A stretch of 7,510 nucleotides of DNA. Source: an uncultured Chromatiaceae bacterium. GTDB lineage: Bacteria > Pseudomonadota > Gammaproteobacteria > Enterobacterales > Alteromonadaceae. The notes below the pieces were generated by a model. It was not told the DNA's origin and did not search any database. It worked only from the letters and a program-made list of their open reading frames with translations. Position numbers and translations under genes: made by a program. Of the stretch, positions 5,423-7,510 are shown piece by piece; position 1 is the first letter of the stretch, and every line of letters begins with the position of its first letter. The stretch is taken from assembly GCA_946481195.1 (NCBI GenBank), contig CAMLNG010000167.1, positions 1-7,510 of the forward strand, read 5' to 3'.

Positions 5423-7252
5423 TTACTCTACAGTCACCGATTTCGCCAAATTGCGTGGCTGGTCGACGTCTGTGCCTTTGATGATGGCGACGTAGTAGCT
5501 CAGCAGTTGCAACGGGATGGTGTAGATAATTGGTGCGATCAGCGGGTGTACGTGTGGCACATTCAGTACGCGCTGAGTGGCATCCGATTTAAAGTGCGCA
5601 TTCACATCAGCGAATACGTACAGGATACCGCCACGGGCCCGCACTTCTTCCACGTTGGACTGCAGTTTTTCCAGCAGTTCGTTGTTCGGTGCCACGACGA
5701 TGATTGGCATCTGGGCGTCAATCAGCGCCAGTGGGCCGTGTTTCAGCTCGCCTGCGGCGTAGGCTTCAGCGTGGATGTAAGAAATCTCTTTTAATTTCAG
5801 TGCGCCTTCCATCGCGATTGGGTACTGATCGCCACGGCCTAAGAACAATGAATGGTGTTTGTCAGCGAACTCTTCCGCCAGTTGTTCGATTTTGCCGGCT
5901 AAAGTCAGGGTTTCTTCCAGCTTGGCTGGCAGCGATTTCAGCGCTTCCACCATGTCTTTTTGTGCAGCAGCAGTCAGGCCGTTGTATTTACCCACCGCCA
6001 GCGTCAGCATAGCTAAACCAACCAGCTGCGTGGTGAAGGCTTTGGTAGACGCCACACCAATTTCAGCACCGGCGCGGGTCATAAAGGCCAGATCAGATTC
6101 ACGCACCAGCGAAGAGCCAGCGACGTTACAAATAGTCAGGCTACCCAGGTAACCGGCTTCTTTGGCCAGACGCAACGCAGCTAAAGTATCAGCCGTTTCA
6201 CCAGACTGGGAAATGCTGACCAGTAACGACCCTGGCTGCACAAAGGATTTGCGGTAACGGAACTCAGAAGCGATTTCGACGTTACAGGAAATGCCGCCTA
6301 AAGATTCCAGCCAGTAACGGGCGACCATCCCGGAGTGATAAGAAGTACCACAGGCGACGATTTGGATATGCTTCACTTTTTTAAACAGTTCAGCCGCGCC
6401 GTTGCCAAAGGTTTCGTCCAACACTGAATCAGAACCTAAACGGCCTTCCAGTGTGTTCATGATGGCGTGTGGCTGTTCATAGATTTCTTTTAACATGAAG
6501 TGGCGGTACTGGCCTTTGTCACCGGCGTCATAGCTGACGTTGGACTCAGTGACTGCGCGCTCAACTTTGTTGCCGTGTTTGTCATAAACAGTGACGCTGA
6601 AACGGGTAATTTCCGCGACATCACCTTCTTCTAAGAACATAAAACGGCGGGTGACCGGTAACAGCGCCAGCTGGTCAGAGGCGATAAAGTTTTCGCCGAT
6701 GCCAAGGCCAATCACCAGCGGACTGCCTGAGCGCGCCACCACTAAATGCGACGGGTCGGTTTTATCCATCAGCACTGTGCCGTAAGCACCGCTGAATTGT
6801 TTTACCGCTTTTTGTACTGCAGCCAGTAACGAGCCAGCCGTTTTGAATTCTTCTTCCACTAAGTGCGCAATGACTTCAGTGTCAGTATCTGAATTAAACA
6901 CATAGCCTTTGCCTTTCAGCATTTCGCGCAGCGGGCCATGGTTTTCGATGATGCCGTTGTGCACCACGGAGATTTTGTCAGAGACGTGTGGATGCGCGTT
7001 GCGCTCAGAAGGTTCGCCGTGCGTGGCCCAACGGGTGTGGGCGATACCGGTGCCGCCAACGGTCGGGTTTAACTTCACCGCGTCGGACAGTTCTTTGACT
7101 TTACCTAAACGACGGATGCGCTGCAGCTCACCGGTCGGGCTCACCACAGCGACGCCGGCTGAGTCATAACCGCGGTATTCCAGACGACGTAAACCTTCGA
7201 CCAGAATGTCGACGACGTCACGTTGCGCTACTGCGCCTACTATTCCACACAT
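5423..7252 (-). CDS. glmS: Glutamine--fructose-6-phosphate aminotransferase (isomerizing)
   Basis: GlmS makes glucosamine-6-phosphate from fructose-6-phosphate and glutamine in the cytoplasm, the first step to UDP-GlcNAc for peptidoglycan and lipopolysaccharide. The 609-residue length equals E. coli GlmS. Cys2, which becomes the N-terminal residue after Met removal, is the glutaminase nucleophile (MCGIVGAV). The glutaminase domain (about 1-240) has [18 protein letters not shown] at 72-89. The first sugar isomerase domain shows ACGTSYHSG (300-308), SQSGETADT (349-357) and ASTKAFTTQ (401-409). The second shows [19 protein letters not shown] (480-498) with Glu489, and His505; Lys604 lies in the C-terminal NLAKSVTVE. 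These correspond to Glu488, His504 and Lys603 in mature E. coli numbering, so the enzyme looks fully active. GGAG (7258-7261) lies 5 bases before the ATG, inside the end of the deoR-type gene only 2 bases upstream. The two genes are therefore probably co-transcribed. Confidence 0.99.
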   Translation of the reverse strand: MCGIVGAVAQRDVVDILVEGLRRLEYRGYDSAGVAVVSPTGELQRIRRLGKVKELSDAVKLNPTVGGTGIAHTRWATHGEPSERNAHPHVSDKISVVHNGIIENHGPLREMLKGKGYVFNSDTDTEVIAHLVEEEFKTAGSLLAAVQKAVKQFSGAYGTVLMDKTDPSHLVVARSGSPLVIGLGIGENFIASDQLALLPVTRRFMFLEEGDVAEITRFSVTVYDKHGNKVERAVTESNVSYDAGDKGQYRHFMLKEIYEQPHAIMNTLEGRLGSDSVLDETFGNGAAELFKKVKHIQIVACGTSYHSGMVARYWLESLGGISCNVEIASEFRYRKSFVQPGSLLVSISQSGETADTLAALRLAKEAGYLGSLTICNVAGSSLVRESDLAFMTRAGAEIGVASTKAFTTQLVGLAMLTLAVGKYNGLTAAAQKDMVEALKSLPAKLEETLTLAGKIEQLAEEFADKHHSLFLGRGDQYPIAMEGALKLKEISYIHAEAYAAGELKHGPLALIDAQMPIIVVAPNNELLEKLQSNVEEVRARGGILYVFADVNAHFKSDATQRVLNVPHVHPLIAPIIYTIPLQLLSYYVAIIKGTDVDQPRNLAKSVTVE

Positions 7253-7254
7253 AT

Positions 7255-7510
7255 TTACTCCGATGTCGTATGTTCAGTTGAAACAGGGGCACAGATCACC
7301 CGGACGCCCTGCTGTTCTATTTGCCTTTTTGCCGTGTCGGGTAACTTGTCGTCTGTTACCAGGATTTTTATCGACGTCCACGGCAGTTCGAGATTATGAA
7401 TTTTGCGGCCGATTTTATCGGATTCAACCATCACCACCACTTCCCGCGCCACTTCCGCCATCACCCGGCTTAAGCTGGTCAGTTCATTAAAAGTGGTGGT
7501 GCCGCGTTGT
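7255..7510 (-). CDS. DeoR-family transcriptional regulator, C-terminal 84 residues (5' end cut by window edge)
   Basis: The frame is open from the right edge to a TAA at 7255-7257, and only the C-terminal sensor domain is present. The visible part, [18 protein letters not shown], then [13 protein letters not shown] and [10 protein letters not shown], matches the end of DeoR-type regulators. Their C-terminal domain resembles sugar-phosphate isomerases and binds phosphorylated sugars; the DKIGR stretch stands where the family usually has a DxSKFG-like motif. The DNA-binding N-terminus lies outside the window. The gene ends 2 bases before glmS. From memory, a DeoR-type gene between glmU and glmS is common in Shewanella- and Vibrio-like bacteria, so control of amino sugar synthesis in response to a hexosamine phosphate is plausible but inferred. 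An internal ATG at 7464 would give a 69-residue product, but that is simply an internal Met of this frame. Confidence 0.88.
   Translation of the reverse strand, partial: QRGTTTFNELTSLSRVMAEVAREVVVMVESDKIGRKIHNLELPWTSIKILVTDDKLPDTAKRQIEQQGVRVICAPVSTEHTTSE

Noticed and set aside
7255..7464. Separate small gene of 69 codons upstream of glmS
   Set aside because: The frame continues without a stop to the right edge and matches the DeoR C-terminal domain, so this is an internal Met of a larger gene.

Overview
This window looks like chromosome of a gammaproteobacterium, with moderate GC content and dense gene packing. The glmS gene encodes a 609-residue protein, the same length as in E. coli. The deoR-type regulator directly before glmS, and the LysR/PACE pair, fit a marine or aquatic gammaproteobacterium (Alteromonadales or Rheinheimera-like). 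That placement is inferred from gene content and was not tested by a search.

Layout on the + coordinate axis: (1) Positions 1-3667 hold four minus-strand genes, read from right to left: a cupin, a DegT-type sugar aminotransferase, a class I SAM methyltransferase, and a GT4-type glycosyltransferase that runs off the left edge. Each of the three junctions is a 4-base ATGA stop/start overlap, so this is a tightly coupled operon. It probably makes and transfers an amino sugar, perhaps N-methylated, for a surface polysaccharide. (2) Positions 3668-3851 hold a strong rho-independent terminator that ends the lysR gene, followed by the only room for the operon's promoter. (3) Positions 3852-5269 hold a divergent pair: a LysR-family regulator (minus) and a PACE-family small efflux transporter (plus). 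This matches the AceR/AceI arrangement of Acinetobacter. The 86-base gap between them carries four ATCTG/CAGAT half-sites in two inverted pairs, which are likely operators. (4) Positions 5270-5422 hold a bidirectional terminator between the convergent PACE and glmS genes. (5) Positions 5423-7510 hold glmS (minus), preceded with a 2-base gap by the 3' end of a DeoR-family regulator that continues past the right edge.

Most of the window is well-understood gene families. The features most worth a second look are the glycosyltransferase, which lacks the first Glu of the EX7E motif and carries an extra C-terminal Rossmann-like domain; the cupin of unknown function at the head of the sugar operon; and the repeat architecture between lysR and the PACE gene. 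I see no RNA genes, insertion sequences, CRISPR arrays or phage genes, and no strong evidence for an entirely new system.
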